Shown piece after piece: positions 1 to 6,642 of a stretch of DNA of 7,035 bases (positions are counted from its first letter, which is position 1; each line of letters begins with the position of its first letter). The position numbers and the translations under genes were made by a program. The DNA is from Bacillota bacterium (lineage in GTDB: Bacteria; Bacillota; Dethiobacteria; DTU022). The notes beneath the pieces were generated by a model that was not told the origin of the DNA, did not search any database, and worked only from the letters and a program-made list of their open reading frames with translations. The DNA is taken from positions 1 through 7,035 of the forward strand of contig JAAZIG010000056.1 of assembly GCA_012510325.1 (NCBI GenBank), given 5' to 3'.

Positions 1-9
1 CCTGTTCTA

Positions 10-18
10 TGATATACT
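10..18 (+). promoter_or_regulatory. Possible extended -10 promoter for the transporter operon
   Basis: The bases TGATATACT fit an extended -10 element (TG, one base, then TATACT, a 5/6 match to TATAAT). Transcription would start near base 25, giving a leader of about 65-80 nt before the first gene. The -35 region would lie off the left edge, so only half of the promoter can be judged. Nothing else in the first 88 bases resembles a gene or a hairpin. The T-rich run at 27-37 has no visible stem before it. Confidence 0.3.
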
Positions 19-103
19 TAGATATGTTTTGTTTTTTGCTCGATCTGCAGTTAGAACTGGCTCTGCCTATGGAGAGCTATAAAAAACAGTGGTGGCAGAA
101 TCT

Positions 104-1093
104 ATGAAACAAGCGCTGTTGAATATTGAAAACTTAAGAACATACTTCTATACAGATTCCGGTGTGGTTAAAGCGGTCGACGACGTCGACCTGAGCATAA
201 AAGCAGGCACCACCCTCGCCATTGTCGGTGAATCAGGCTCCGGGAAAAGCATGCTGGCCTCCTCGATCATGCAGCTGATTCCCCGCCCTCCGGGAAAAAT
301 TGTCTCGGGAAAGATTTTTTTTCAGGATCAGGACCTTCTGGACCTCTCCGAAAAAGAGATGCGCCACATCCGGGGCAATCGGATCGCGATGATCTTTCAA
401 GAACCGATGACCTCTCTGAACCCCGTTTTCAGAATCAGCCGTCAGATCGAAGAGGTCATCACCGTTCACCAGAATGTAAAGAAAGATGAAGCCAAAGAGC
501 TGGCTGTTGAGCTGCTTCAGTTGGTCGGCATCCCGGCGGCAAAAGAGCGCATGAGCAATTTTCCGCACCAGCTCAGCGGGGGGATGCGCCAGCGGGTGAT
601 GATCGCCATCGCCCTGGCGTGCAATCCCAAGCTGCTCATCGCCGACGAGCCCACCACCGCCCTCGATGTAACCATTCAGGCACAGATCCTCGATTTGATG
701 AGGAAACTTCAGGGGGAATTCGGCACCGCTATCTTATTGATCACCCATGACCTGGGCATTGTCGCCGAAATGGCCTCCGAGGTAGCGGTAATGTATGCCG
801 GGCAGATCGTAGAATACGCCGGCGCGGAGACAATCTTTGGGCAGCCCGCTCATCCCTATACCGCCGGGCTGCTGCGCTCCATCCCGCGCCTGGATATAAA
901 ACAGGATCTCTTGCCCGCTATCGAGGGCGCCGTGCCCGATCCCACCTGTTTCCCCTCCGGTTGTCGGTTTGCCCCGCGCTGCAGCAAAGCCGATACGCAC
1001 TGCCGGGAGGAACTGCCAGATTTGTTACCCTGTAATTCGCAGCTTCACCTGGTCAGATGTCATTTCCCCGGGGGGGTCAACCATGAGCGCTGA
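104..1093 (+). CDS. dppD: Peptide ABC transporter ATP-binding protein, DppD/OppD type
   Basis: This is one of two ATPases that energise import by the peptide-type ABC transporter, on the cytoplasmic face of the permeases. Counting from ATG 104 (329 aa), it has a Walker A GESGSGKS at 42-49, Q-loop Gln99, signature LSGGMRQR at 157-164, Walker B LLIADEP at 177-183 and H-loop His215. The C-terminal oligopeptide extension carries HPYT near 250 and cysteines at 282, 287, 293, 300, 310 and 319. Related DppD proteins hold a [4Fe-4S] cluster in this extension, and Cys287, 293, 300 and 319 match the pattern in the partner ATPase. Start: GTG 89 is an alternative, with GGAGAG (71-76) 12 nt upstream and five extra residues. 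ATG 104 has a weaker GGTGG 8 nt upstream but gives the usual family N-terminus. The gene overlaps the next ATPase by 11 nt, implying translational coupling. Family is certain; substrate is not shown by this gene. Confidence 0.96.
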   Translation: MKQALLNIENLRTYFYTDSGVVKAVDDVDLSIKAGTTLAIVGESGSGKSMLASSIMQLIPRPPGKIVSGKIFFQDQDLLDLSEKEMRHIRGNRIAMIFQEPMTSLNPVFRISRQIEEVITVHQNVKKDEAKELAVELLQLVGIPAAKERMSNFPHQLSGGMRQRVMIAIALACNPKLLIADEPTTALDVTIQAQILDLMRKLQGEFGTAILLITHDLGIVAEMASEVAVMYAGQIVEYAGAETIFGQPAHPYTAGLLRSIPRLDIKQDLLPAIEGAVPDPTCFPSGCRFAPRCSKADTHCREELPDLLPCNSQLHLVRCHFPGGVNHER

Positions 1094-2066
1094 GTGTTAT
1101 CTGGAGGTTAAAGACCTGAAAAAATATTTTCCTGTTAACAGAGATTTCTTTGGCCAGGGCCGCTCCTGGTTAAAAGCGGTGGACGGGGTCACCTTTAGCT
1201 TAACCCGCGGTGAAACCATGGGGCTGGTCGGCGAAAGCGGCTGCGGCAAATCCACCCTGGGCCGGCTGATCATTAACCTGCTGCCCCCCACCGGGGGGGA
1301 GGTTTTTCTGGAAAAAAGAAATATTTACAAATTGCCAAAAAGTGAAAAGAAAGAACTGCGCCGCAAGATGCAGATCATCTTTCAGGATCCCTATGGTTCC
1401 CTCAACCCGAGAATGAATATCGGGGATATTATTACCGAACCGCTCTATGTGCACAACCTTGCCCGGGAAAACAGCGTCCAGGACCGATTGAGGCAACTTT
1501 TGGATTACGTGGGGCTGAGCCCCCACCATGCCAACCGCTACCCCCATGAATTCAGCGGCGGCCAGCGCCAGCGCATCGGCATCGCCCGTGCCCTCGCCGT
1601 GGAGCCTGAGCTGATCATCTGCGATGAGCCCGTTTCAGCCCTGGATGTCTCCATCCAATCGCAGGTCCTTAACCTGTTAAAAAACCTGCAGCAGGAACTC
1701 AATTTGACTTACCTGTTCATCGCCCACGGCTTAAATGTGGTCAAGCACGTCAGCACCAGAGTGGGGGTAATGTACCTGGGCAAGATTGTGGAGATAACGG
1801 GAAGCGATGAACTCTACCGCAACCCCCTTCATCCCTATACCAGGGCCCTGCTGTCGGCTATCCCCATCCCCAACCCGAAACTTAAACGGGAGCGCATCCT
1901 TTTAGAGGGTGATGTTCAGAGCCCCATCGACCCCCCGCCGGGGTGCCGTTTCTATACGCGCTGCTCTGCAGCCACCGCGCTGTGCTCCCGGAAGGAACCG
2001 GAGCTGCATGAATATTCGAAGGATCACTATGTAGCCTGTCACCAGGTGAGGGGGGATGCCCATTAG
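1083..2066 (+). CDS. dppF: Peptide ABC transporter ATP-binding protein, DppF/OppF type
   Basis: This is the second ATPase of the importer, forming a heterodimer with the DppD-like protein. In 327 aa it has Walker A GESGCGKS at 50-57, Q-loop Gln101, signature FSGGQRQR at 157-164, Walker B LIICDEP at 177-183 and H-loop His215. The residue after His215 is Gly, where most family members have Asp. The C-terminal oligopeptide domain has HPYT at 250-253 and cysteines at 288, 294, 301 and 319 (the last followed by His). This is the same C-x5-C-x6-C ... CH layout as in the partner, consistent with an Fe-S cluster. The reading frame is open back to 969, but ATG 1083 is chosen: a run of seven G (1070-1076) lies 6 nt upstream, and the family N-terminus begins there. 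The start sits inside the end of dppD, so translation is probably coupled. A 48-nt gap without a hairpin leads to the binding protein. Confidence 0.95.
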   Translation: MSAECYLEVKDLKKYFPVNRDFFGQGRSWLKAVDGVTFSLTRGETMGLVGESGCGKSTLGRLIINLLPPTGGEVFLEKRNIYKLPKSEKKELRRKMQIIFQDPYGSLNPRMNIGDIITEPLYVHNLARENSVQDRLRQLLDYVGLSPHHANRYPHEFSGGQRQRIGIARALAVEPELIICDEPVSALDVSIQSQVLNLLKNLQQELNLTYLFIAHGLNVVKHVSTRVGVMYLGKIVEITGSDELYRNPLHPYTRALLSAIPIPNPKLKRERILLEGDVQSPIDPPPGCRFYTRCSAATALCSRKEPELHEYSKDHYVACHQVRGDAH

Positions 2067-2102
2067 CTAAAAGATCCGCCATTTGAATTAGAAACTGTAG
2101 AC

Positions 2103-2123
2103 GGGGGTAAATCTTTGAAAGGA
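2103..2123 (+). promoter_or_regulatory. Two competing ribosome binding sites for the binding-protein gene
   Basis: GGGGGT at 2103-2108 is 6 nt before TTG 2115. AAAGGA at 2118-2123 is 9 nt before GTG 2133. ATG 2124 touches the second site and has no well-spaced Shine-Dalgarno. All three starts are in frame and upstream of the lipoprotein signal core, so the mature protein is the same whichever is used. Both well-placed starts are non-ATG. Confidence 0.45.
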
Positions 2124-3707
2124 ATGAAAACTGTGAAGAGAATCGCTTTTATCTTGATCCTGGGACTGGCTGTCCTGGCGATCGCAGGATGTAACGGAGA
2201 AGCTGTAGATAGTGAAAACACTATCGTCATCGGCATTGAAGCCGAGCCCACCAGCCTGGACCCGACCCAGATTGTGGATTACAATTCCAGCCGGGCCGCC
2301 ATGGAGATGTACGACAGCCTGATCAGGTTCAAAGACGGCAGCACCGATCTGGAACCGGGCCTGGCGACGGAATGGGATGTTTCGGAAGACGGACTGGAAT
2401 ATACATTTAAACTGCGCGAAGGGGTTAAGTTCCATGATGAAACGCTCTTTGATGCAGAAGCGGTGAAATTCAATATTGACCGGCAGATTGATCCCGACCA
2501 TGAGTATCATGATACCGGCGAATTCGGCTATGCCGATACCACCTTCGGAATGGTCGAAGAAGTGATCGTCTTGGACGAAAACACGGTCAAGATCATCCTG
2601 GACGAACCCTTTGCCCCGTTCCTGGGCAATATGGCCATGCACTCTGCCTCCATGGTCAGCCCGGCAGCAATTAAGGAATTTGGCAAGGATATTTCCCAAA
2701 ATCCCGTCGGTACCGGACCGTTCAAGTTTGTCAGCTGGGACCCCGGGCAAGAAGTGATTTTGGAAAAAAATGAAGCCTGCTGGAGGGGAGCACCGCAGGT
2801 GGAGAAGCTCATCTTCCGCCCGATCAAGGAAAACCAGACCCGCCTGACGGAGCTGGAAGCAGGCAGCCTCGATTTTATCGTCGGGATACCCCCCGATGAC
2901 CTGCAGCGGATCAGGGATACCGAAGAGCTCCTCGTTTTGGAACAGCCGGGCATGCACACCTGGTACCTGGCCCTGAACTGCTACCGCCCTCCCTTTGACA
3001 AAAAAGAGGTGCGCCAGGCAGCCAACTATGCGATCAACAAAGAAGCCATCGTCAATGATATCCTTAAAGGCACCGGGATACGCGCGGTGAACTTGCTGCC
3101 GCCTCTTCTCTGGGGCTACACCGATGATGTCCGGGATTACAGCTACGATCCGGACAAAGCCCGGGAACTGCTGGAGGAATCCGGCTACGGCGAAGCGGAG
3201 CTGACCATCGATTTCCACGTGCCCGAGTCGGGCTCGGGGATGCAGCAGCCCGTGGCCATGGCCACGGCGATCCAGTCGGACCTGGAGGCTGTCGGTTTTA
3301 AAATCAAGATTCAGCAGCTCGAGTGGGGCACCTTCCTGGACAAGACTGAAGACCCCCCCGAGACCAATGAGTTTATCATGCATGAGCTCTCCTGGATGGG
3401 GGACAACGGCGATCCGGACAACTTCCTCTACACGCTCTTGTGCGGCACGCAATGGCCCCCCAAAGGGTTCAACGGCGGCTTTTACAAAAACGACCATGTG
3501 GACAGCCTGCTTCTGGAAGCGAGGAAGATCACCGACCCCGCCCGCCGGATAGAGCTGTACGAAGAAGCGCAACAGCTAATCGTCGAAGACTCCCCTCTCA
3601 TCGTAGTGGATCATGAGACCCAGATCGTAGCCATGAAAAAGAAGATCCAGGGATTTGAACTCCATCCCACCGGGGTCTTCCGCTTCGACAAAGTAACAAT
3701 CCAGTAA
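2115..3707 (+). CDS. Peptide-type ABC transporter substrate-binding lipoprotein (SBP_bac_5 family)
   Basis: This extracytoplasmic receptor binds the substrate and delivers it to the permeases. It is 530 aa from TTG 2115; GTG 2133 is equally plausible and would start MKRIAF. A basic N-terminus and hydrophobic core end in the lipobox IAGC, so Cys26 should be lipidated and the protein tethered to the membrane. Family landmarks are the LEPGLATEW region at 79-87, NPVGTGPFKF at 196-205 (the usual SBP_bac_5 signature region), a VRQAANYAI stretch near 299-307 and GDNGDPDNF at 429-437. The last motif matches E. coli DppA, as I recall it, around Asp408, which binds the substrate alpha-amino group. The DppA Arg355 that binds the dipeptide carboxylate appears replaced by Gly373. 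Length is normal for the family. The gene lies third, after both ATPases and before the permeases, followed by a perfect palindrome that may raise its yield. A dipeptide or related amino compound is the likely ligand; exact specificity is unproven. Confidence 0.94.
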   Translation: MKGMKTVKRIAFILILGLAVLAIAGCNGEAVDSENTIVIGIEAEPTSLDPTQIVDYNSSRAAMEMYDSLIRFKDGSTDLEPGLATEWDVSEDGLEYTFKLREGVKFHDETLFDAEAVKFNIDRQIDPDHEYHDTGEFGYADTTFGMVEEVIVLDENTVKIILDEPFAPFLGNMAMHSASMVSPAAIKEFGKDISQNPVGTGPFKFVSWDPGQEVILEKNEACWRGAPQVEKLIFRPIKENQTRLTELEAGSLDFIVGIPPDDLQRIRDTEELLVLEQPGMHTWYLALNCYRPPFDKKEVRQAANYAINKEAIVNDILKGTGIRAVNLLPPLLWGYTDDVRDYSYDPDKARELLEESGYGEAELTIDFHVPESGSGMQQPVAMATAIQSDLEAVGFKIKIQQLEWGTFLDKTEDPPETNEFIMHELSWMGDNGDPDNFLYTLLCGTQWPPKGFNGGFYKNDHVDSLLLEARKITDPARRIELYEEAQQLIVEDSPLIVVDHETQIVAMKKKIQGFELHPTGVFRFDKVTIQ

Positions 3708-3712
3708 TCAGC

Positions 3713-3742
3713 TGCCGGGTGTATCTGCAGATACACCCGGCA
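3713..3742 (+). terminator. Perfect 30-nt palindrome; intercistronic hairpin or partial terminator
   Basis: The stretch is an exact inverted repeat centred on CTGCAG, beginning 5 nt after the stop codon of the binding protein. The RNA can form a 13-bp stem closing a UGCA loop. It is followed by AATTTAAATTTT, an interrupted rather than solid U-tract, so it looks like a leaky terminator or an mRNA 3'-end stabiliser. Such hairpins are known after binding-protein genes in ABC operons, where they keep the receptor in excess over the membrane components. A dyad-binding regulator site is possible but less likely at this position. Confidence 0.75.
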
Positions 3743-3756
3743 ATTTAAATTTTAAA

Positions 3757-3763
3757 GGTGATC
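3757..3763 (+). promoter_or_regulatory. Ribosome binding site of dppB shifted along the anti-Shine-Dalgarno
   Basis: GGTGATC pairs with the GATCACC part of the 16S rRNA 3' tail rather than with the usual CCTCC core. It lies 5 nt before ATG 3769, an apparent spacing that suits this shifted pairing. The site begins 14 nt after the preceding hairpin, so folding of that hairpin could influence access to it. Confidence 0.5.
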
Positions 3764-3768
3764 TCCTT

Positions 3769-4716
3769 ATGCTCAAATATTCGCTTAAACGGCTGCTGGC
3801 GCTGATCCCGGTGCTCATCGGTGTCTCCATTCTCGTATTTTTGATTTTGCACCTGACCCCGGGCGATCCCGCGCGGATCATGTTGGGGCCCAAGGCCACC
3901 GAGCAGGCCATCGAAGCGCTGCACCGCCAGCTGGGGCTGGATCTGCCCCTGCATATACAATACTTTCAGTGGGTCACCAATATTTTAAAGGGAGACTGGG
4001 GCCGCTCCATCCAGCTCAAGCGAGAAGTGCTGCCGCTGGTGCTGACCAGATTCAAGGCCACCGCCATACTCACTGTCTTTGCCGCTTTTATTGCCATCAC
4101 CTTTGGGCTTCTCGCAGGGATTGTTTCGGCGACCAAGCAATATTCGCTGTGGGATCGCCTGCTCATGTTCCTGGCCCTGATGGGTTTTTGCCTGCCGGTT
4201 TTCTGGCTGGGGCTGGTTTTGCAGGTCCTTTTTGGCCTGAAACTGGGCTGGCTGCCCATATCGGGGATGCACCCCCCGGGGCAGGCCGGCATGGGCAGCA
4301 TTTTTAGATATATCATCCTGCCCGGTTTCAGCCTGGCTGTCGGGACCATGGCCGAGATCGCCAGGATGACCCGGTCGAGCATGCTCGAAGTGATCCGTCA
4401 GGACTATATCAGAACCGCCCGGGCCAAGGGGTTGTCCGAAAGGGTCGTCACCTACAGCCATGCCCTCAGAAACGCCCTGATCCCCGTAGTCACCGTGGTC
4501 GGCATGCAGATCGGCTTTCTCCTTTCCGGAGCGGTGCTGGTGGAAATTATTTTTGCCTGGCCGGGGATCGGCACGCTGATGGTCAACGGTATCCTCGCCC
4601 GGGATTTTCCCCTGGTCCAGGGAGCGATTCTTTTTGTAGCAACCATCTACGTTTTTGTAAACCTGATCGTGGATCTAGTCTATGCCCTGCTTGATCCGCG
4701 CATTTCTTACAACTGA
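3769..4716 (+). CDS. dppB: Peptide ABC transporter permease, DppB/OppB type
   Basis: This is one of the two membrane subunits that form the substrate channel. The 315-aa protein has a first membrane helix at about 8-30, a long extracytoplasmic segment containing the typical LTPGDPA at 29-35, and further helices near 98-120, 130-157, 181-198, 236-262 and 282-306. The cytoplasmic EAA loop, which docks on the ATPase, is at about 204-224 (RQDYIRTARAKGL at 210-222). The C-terminus LLDPRI is the usual DppB ending. ATG 3769 is the natural start, directly before the first helix. It is separated from the binding protein by 61 nt holding a strong hairpin, and from dppC by 17 nt. No missing motif or frameshift is visible. 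Family assignment is firm. Nickel and glutathione importers share this family, so substrate cannot be read from this subunit. Confidence 0.96.
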   Translation: MLKYSLKRLLALIPVLIGVSILVFLILHLTPGDPARIMLGPKATEQAIEALHRQLGLDLPLHIQYFQWVTNILKGDWGRSIQLKREVLPLVLTRFKATAILTVFAAFIAITFGLLAGIVSATKQYSLWDRLLMFLALMGFCLPVFWLGLVLQVLFGLKLGWLPISGMHPPGQAGMGSIFRYIILPGFSLAVGTMAEIARMTRSSMLEVIRQDYIRTARAKGLSERVVTYSHALRNALIPVVTVVGMQIGFLLSGAVLVEIIFAWPGIGTLMVNGILARDFPLVQGAILFVATIYVFVNLIVDLVYALLDPRISYN

Positions 4717-4733
4717 CCGGAGGCCTGAACCAG

Positions 4734-5645
4734 ATGCCCAGAGAGACTGAACCAAACAATCCACAGCTCGGTGCCGACACTGAGGACTGGGAAATAAAAC
4801 AGGTGGACCCAAAGCGGGAGATCTGGCGTCGCCTGAAAAAGGATAAAATGGCCGTGGCCGGCGGCTGCATCCTCATTGTTGTTATCCTGTTGTCTCTGCT
4901 GGCTCCCTTTCTCACGGGCCACGACCCCAACGCGGTTGTCACCGCCAACCGGCTGCTCCCCCCCGGCACTCCCGATCACATTTTGGGCACCGACCACCTC
5001 GGCAGGGATATCTTAACCCGCCTGCTCTACGGCGGCAGGGTTTCTGTAGCTGTAGGCTTCGCCGCAGTCACCATCGCCATGTTTTTCGGCGTCCTCATCG
5101 GGCTTCTGGCCGGCTATTATAAAGGTTTTTTTGATGTTCTCTCGATGAGGTTTATCGATATTCTGATGGCCTTCCCCTACGTCCTTTTGGCCATCGCCAT
5201 TATTGCCGCCCTCGGCCCGGGGCTGCTCAATGCCATGATCGCCATCGCCATCGTCGGGATCCCCTATTATGCCCGCATCGTCCGGGGCACCGTCCTATCG
5301 CTCCGGGAGCAGGAATATATCGAAGCCCAAAGAGCCCTCGGTTCTTCGGATCTGCGGATCCTGTTCAAGCATATCCTGCCCAACGCCCTCTCCCCCATCA
5401 TCGTCGCGGCAACCCTCGATGTGGGCTGGATGATCATCGCCGCCTCGGGGATGAGCTTCCTCGGCCTCGGGGCCCAGCCGCCCATGGCCGAGTGGGGCGT
5501 CATGCTCAGCGACGGCAAAGACTTTTTACGGGTGGCCCCCTATATTTCCCTGTTGCCCGGTGTGGCTATATTTTTGGTAGTCCTCTCCTTCAACCTGCTC
5601 GGAGACGGTCTGCGGGACGCCCTCGACCCCCGGTTAAAACAATAA
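4734..5645 (+). CDS. dppC: Peptide ABC transporter permease, DppC/OppC type
   Basis: This is the second membrane subunit, pairing with the DppB-like protein. In 303 aa it has a polar, acidic N-terminal tail of about 37 residues, a first helix at about 39-61, the family block LGTDHLGRD at 84-92, further helices near 106-128, 140-160, 165-180 and 226-246, and a last helix near 268-290. The EAA loop is at about 187-207 (EYIEAQRALGSSD at 194-206). It ends in DALDPRLK, as is usual for DppC. A GGAGG site at 4719-4723 lies 10 nt before ATG 4734. The gene follows dppB by 17 nt and precedes the DUF1028 gene by 21 nt, so all three are very probably on one transcript. Nothing appears broken. Confidence 0.96.
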   Translation: MPRETEPNNPQLGADTEDWEIKQVDPKREIWRRLKKDKMAVAGGCILIVVILLSLLAPFLTGHDPNAVVTANRLLPPGTPDHILGTDHLGRDILTRLLYGGRVSVAVGFAAVTIAMFFGVLIGLLAGYYKGFFDVLSMRFIDILMAFPYVLLAIAIIAALGPGLLNAMIAIAIVGIPYYARIVRGTVLSLREQEYIEAQRALGSSDLRILFKHILPNALSPIIVAATLDVGWMIIAASGMSFLGLGAQPPMAEWGVMLSDGKDFLRVAPYISLLPGVAIFLVVLSFNLLGDGLRDALDPRLKQ

Positions 5646-5666
5646 ATCACCCTGGAGGTAAGAAAG

Positions 5667-6554
5667 ATGAACGATACAAACCTGAGAGATGTTGTCGCCA
5701 CCTTTTCCATTGTGGCCTGTGATCCGGAAACAGAGGAGCTGGGCATAGCGGTCCAATCCAAATTTATCGCTGTGGGATCGGTTGTGCCTTGGGCCAAAGC
5801 CGGGGTCGGTGCTGTGGCCACCCAATCCTGGGCCAATACCAGCCTGGGACCCGCGGGGCTCACCCTGCTGGAGCAGGGGCGCTCCCCGGAAGAAGCCCTC
5901 GAGATGATGCTCGCAGAAGATGAGGGCAGGGCTCTCCGCCAGGTCGGTATTGTCGACGCCAAGGGCAACGCCGCCACCTTCACCGGCACAGAATGTTTCT
6001 CCTGGGCCGGAGGGGTTACCGGTAAGAACTACGCCTGCCAGGGTAATATCCTCGTCAACGAAGAGACCGTCACCCAAATGGCAAAGGTCTTCGAAAAATC
6101 TGCAGGGACCCTCGCCTCCCGGCTCCTCGAAGCCCTCGACGCTGCCCAGGAAGCCGGCGGCGACAGCCGGGGAAAACAATCGGCGGCCCTGCTGGTGGTT
6201 AAGCCAAAGGGCGGCTACGGCGGCTACAATGACCGCTACATCGATCTGCGGGTGGACGACCACCCCGATCCGATCAAGGAGCTGATCAGGCTGCACGGGC
6301 TCTACATGCTCTATTTCTCGGAAATGAAACCGGAGAACATCCTGAAAATAGAAGGGGAGCGGGCCCAAAAGATTGTTCAAGCGCTGAACAAACTGGAATA
6401 TTTCCAGGGCGAATACCCGGGCCGCTGGACGGCAGAGCTCCAGGAAGCCCTGAAAAAGTATTACCTCACCGAAAACTTCGATGATCGCATCGCCGACGAC
6501 GGCCATATCGACGGCGAGGTACTCGACTTCATGATCAGTCAGGTAGACAAGTAA
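5667..6554 (+). CDS. DUF1028/COG3342 protein, putative Ntn-hydrolase-like enzyme with C-terminal peptidoglycan-binding-like domain
   Basis: The 295-aa protein matches DUF1028 (COG3342, described as Ntn-hydrolase superfamily), whose reaction is not established. Recognisable family blocks are TFSIVACD at 12-19, LGIAVQSKF at 25-33, VVPWAKAGVGAVATQ at 39-53, the FTGTECFSWAGG region at 105-116, and GGDSRGKQSAALLVV at 164-178. Residues from about 215 to the end, including a GHIDGEVLDFMI end at 279-290, resemble the putative peptidoglycan-binding domain (PF08823) often fused to DUF1028. There is no signal peptide or membrane helix, so it should be cytoplasmic. GGAGGT at 5654-5659, 7 nt before ATG 5667, is the most canonical ribosome site in the operon. 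The gene follows dppC by 21 nt and ends the operon, suggesting it acts on the imported substrate, perhaps by cleaving an amide bond; that is inference. Members usually begin close to the TFS motif, whereas this one has 11 residues before it. Homology is confident, function is not. Confidence 0.9.
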   Translation: MNDTNLRDVVATFSIVACDPETEELGIAVQSKFIAVGSVVPWAKAGVGAVATQSWANTSLGPAGLTLLEQGRSPEEALEMMLAEDEGRALRQVGIVDAKGNAATFTGTECFSWAGGVTGKNYACQGNILVNEETVTQMAKVFEKSAGTLASRLLEALDAAQEAGGDSRGKQSAALLVVKPKGGYGGYNDRYIDLRVDDHPDPIKELIRLHGLYMLYFSEMKPENILKIEGERAQKIVQALNKLEYFQGEYPGRWTAELQEALKKYYLTENFDDRIADDGHIDGEVLDFMISQVDK

Positions 6555-6604
6555 GCGCCGCCACAGGGAGCGGCTCCAACCGATAAAAACCAATCCGTTT
6601 ATCT

Positions 6605-6642
6605 AAAAAGGGCTGCCCCCTCTCTCGAGCGGGGGCAGCCCT
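6605..6642 (-). terminator. Intrinsic terminator of the convergent surface-protein gene
   Basis: Bases 6609-6620 and 6631-6642 form a perfect 12-bp, GC-rich stem around a 10-nt loop. Read on the minus strand the stem runs into TTTTT (6609-6605), and it starts 48 nt after the minus-strand stop codon: a textbook intrinsic terminator. Read on the plus strand, the stem is followed by CAGCTTAGCTG and only later TCTTTT, so termination of the transporter operon here would be weaker, though the hairpin could still protect its 3' end. Confidence 0.85.

Noticed and set aside
78..83. TATAAA as a -10 promoter box just before the first gene
   Set aside because: No acceptable -35 lies 16-18 nt upstream and transcription would begin at the GTG 89 start, removing the GGAGAG site.
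969..1082. N-terminal extension of the DppF-like protein from base 969
   Set aside because: The extra 38 residues overlap dppD, do not resemble the family, and ATG 1083 has a G-rich ribosome site and the expected N-terminus.
2088..3572. Long minus-strand open frame (494 codons) opposite the binding-protein gene
   Set aside because: It lies wholly antisense to a clear SBP_bac_5 gene, shows no recognisable domain and has a composition typical of an antisense shadow of GC-rich codon usage.
3985..4461. Antisense open frame inside dppB
   Set aside because: It is Pro/Gln/Gly-rich low-complexity translation opposite a conserved permease, so a shadow frame.
6557..6574. Small hairpin GCCGC/GCGGC right after the DUF1028 stop codon as the operon terminator
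   Set aside because: The stem is only 5 bp and is followed by TCCAACCGATAAAAA, with no U-tract.
5634..6593. Minus-strand open frame (319 codons) opposite the DUF1028 gene
   Set aside because: The plus strand encodes recognisable DUF1028 blocks over the same stretch; the antisense frame has no family resemblance and no gene-like context.
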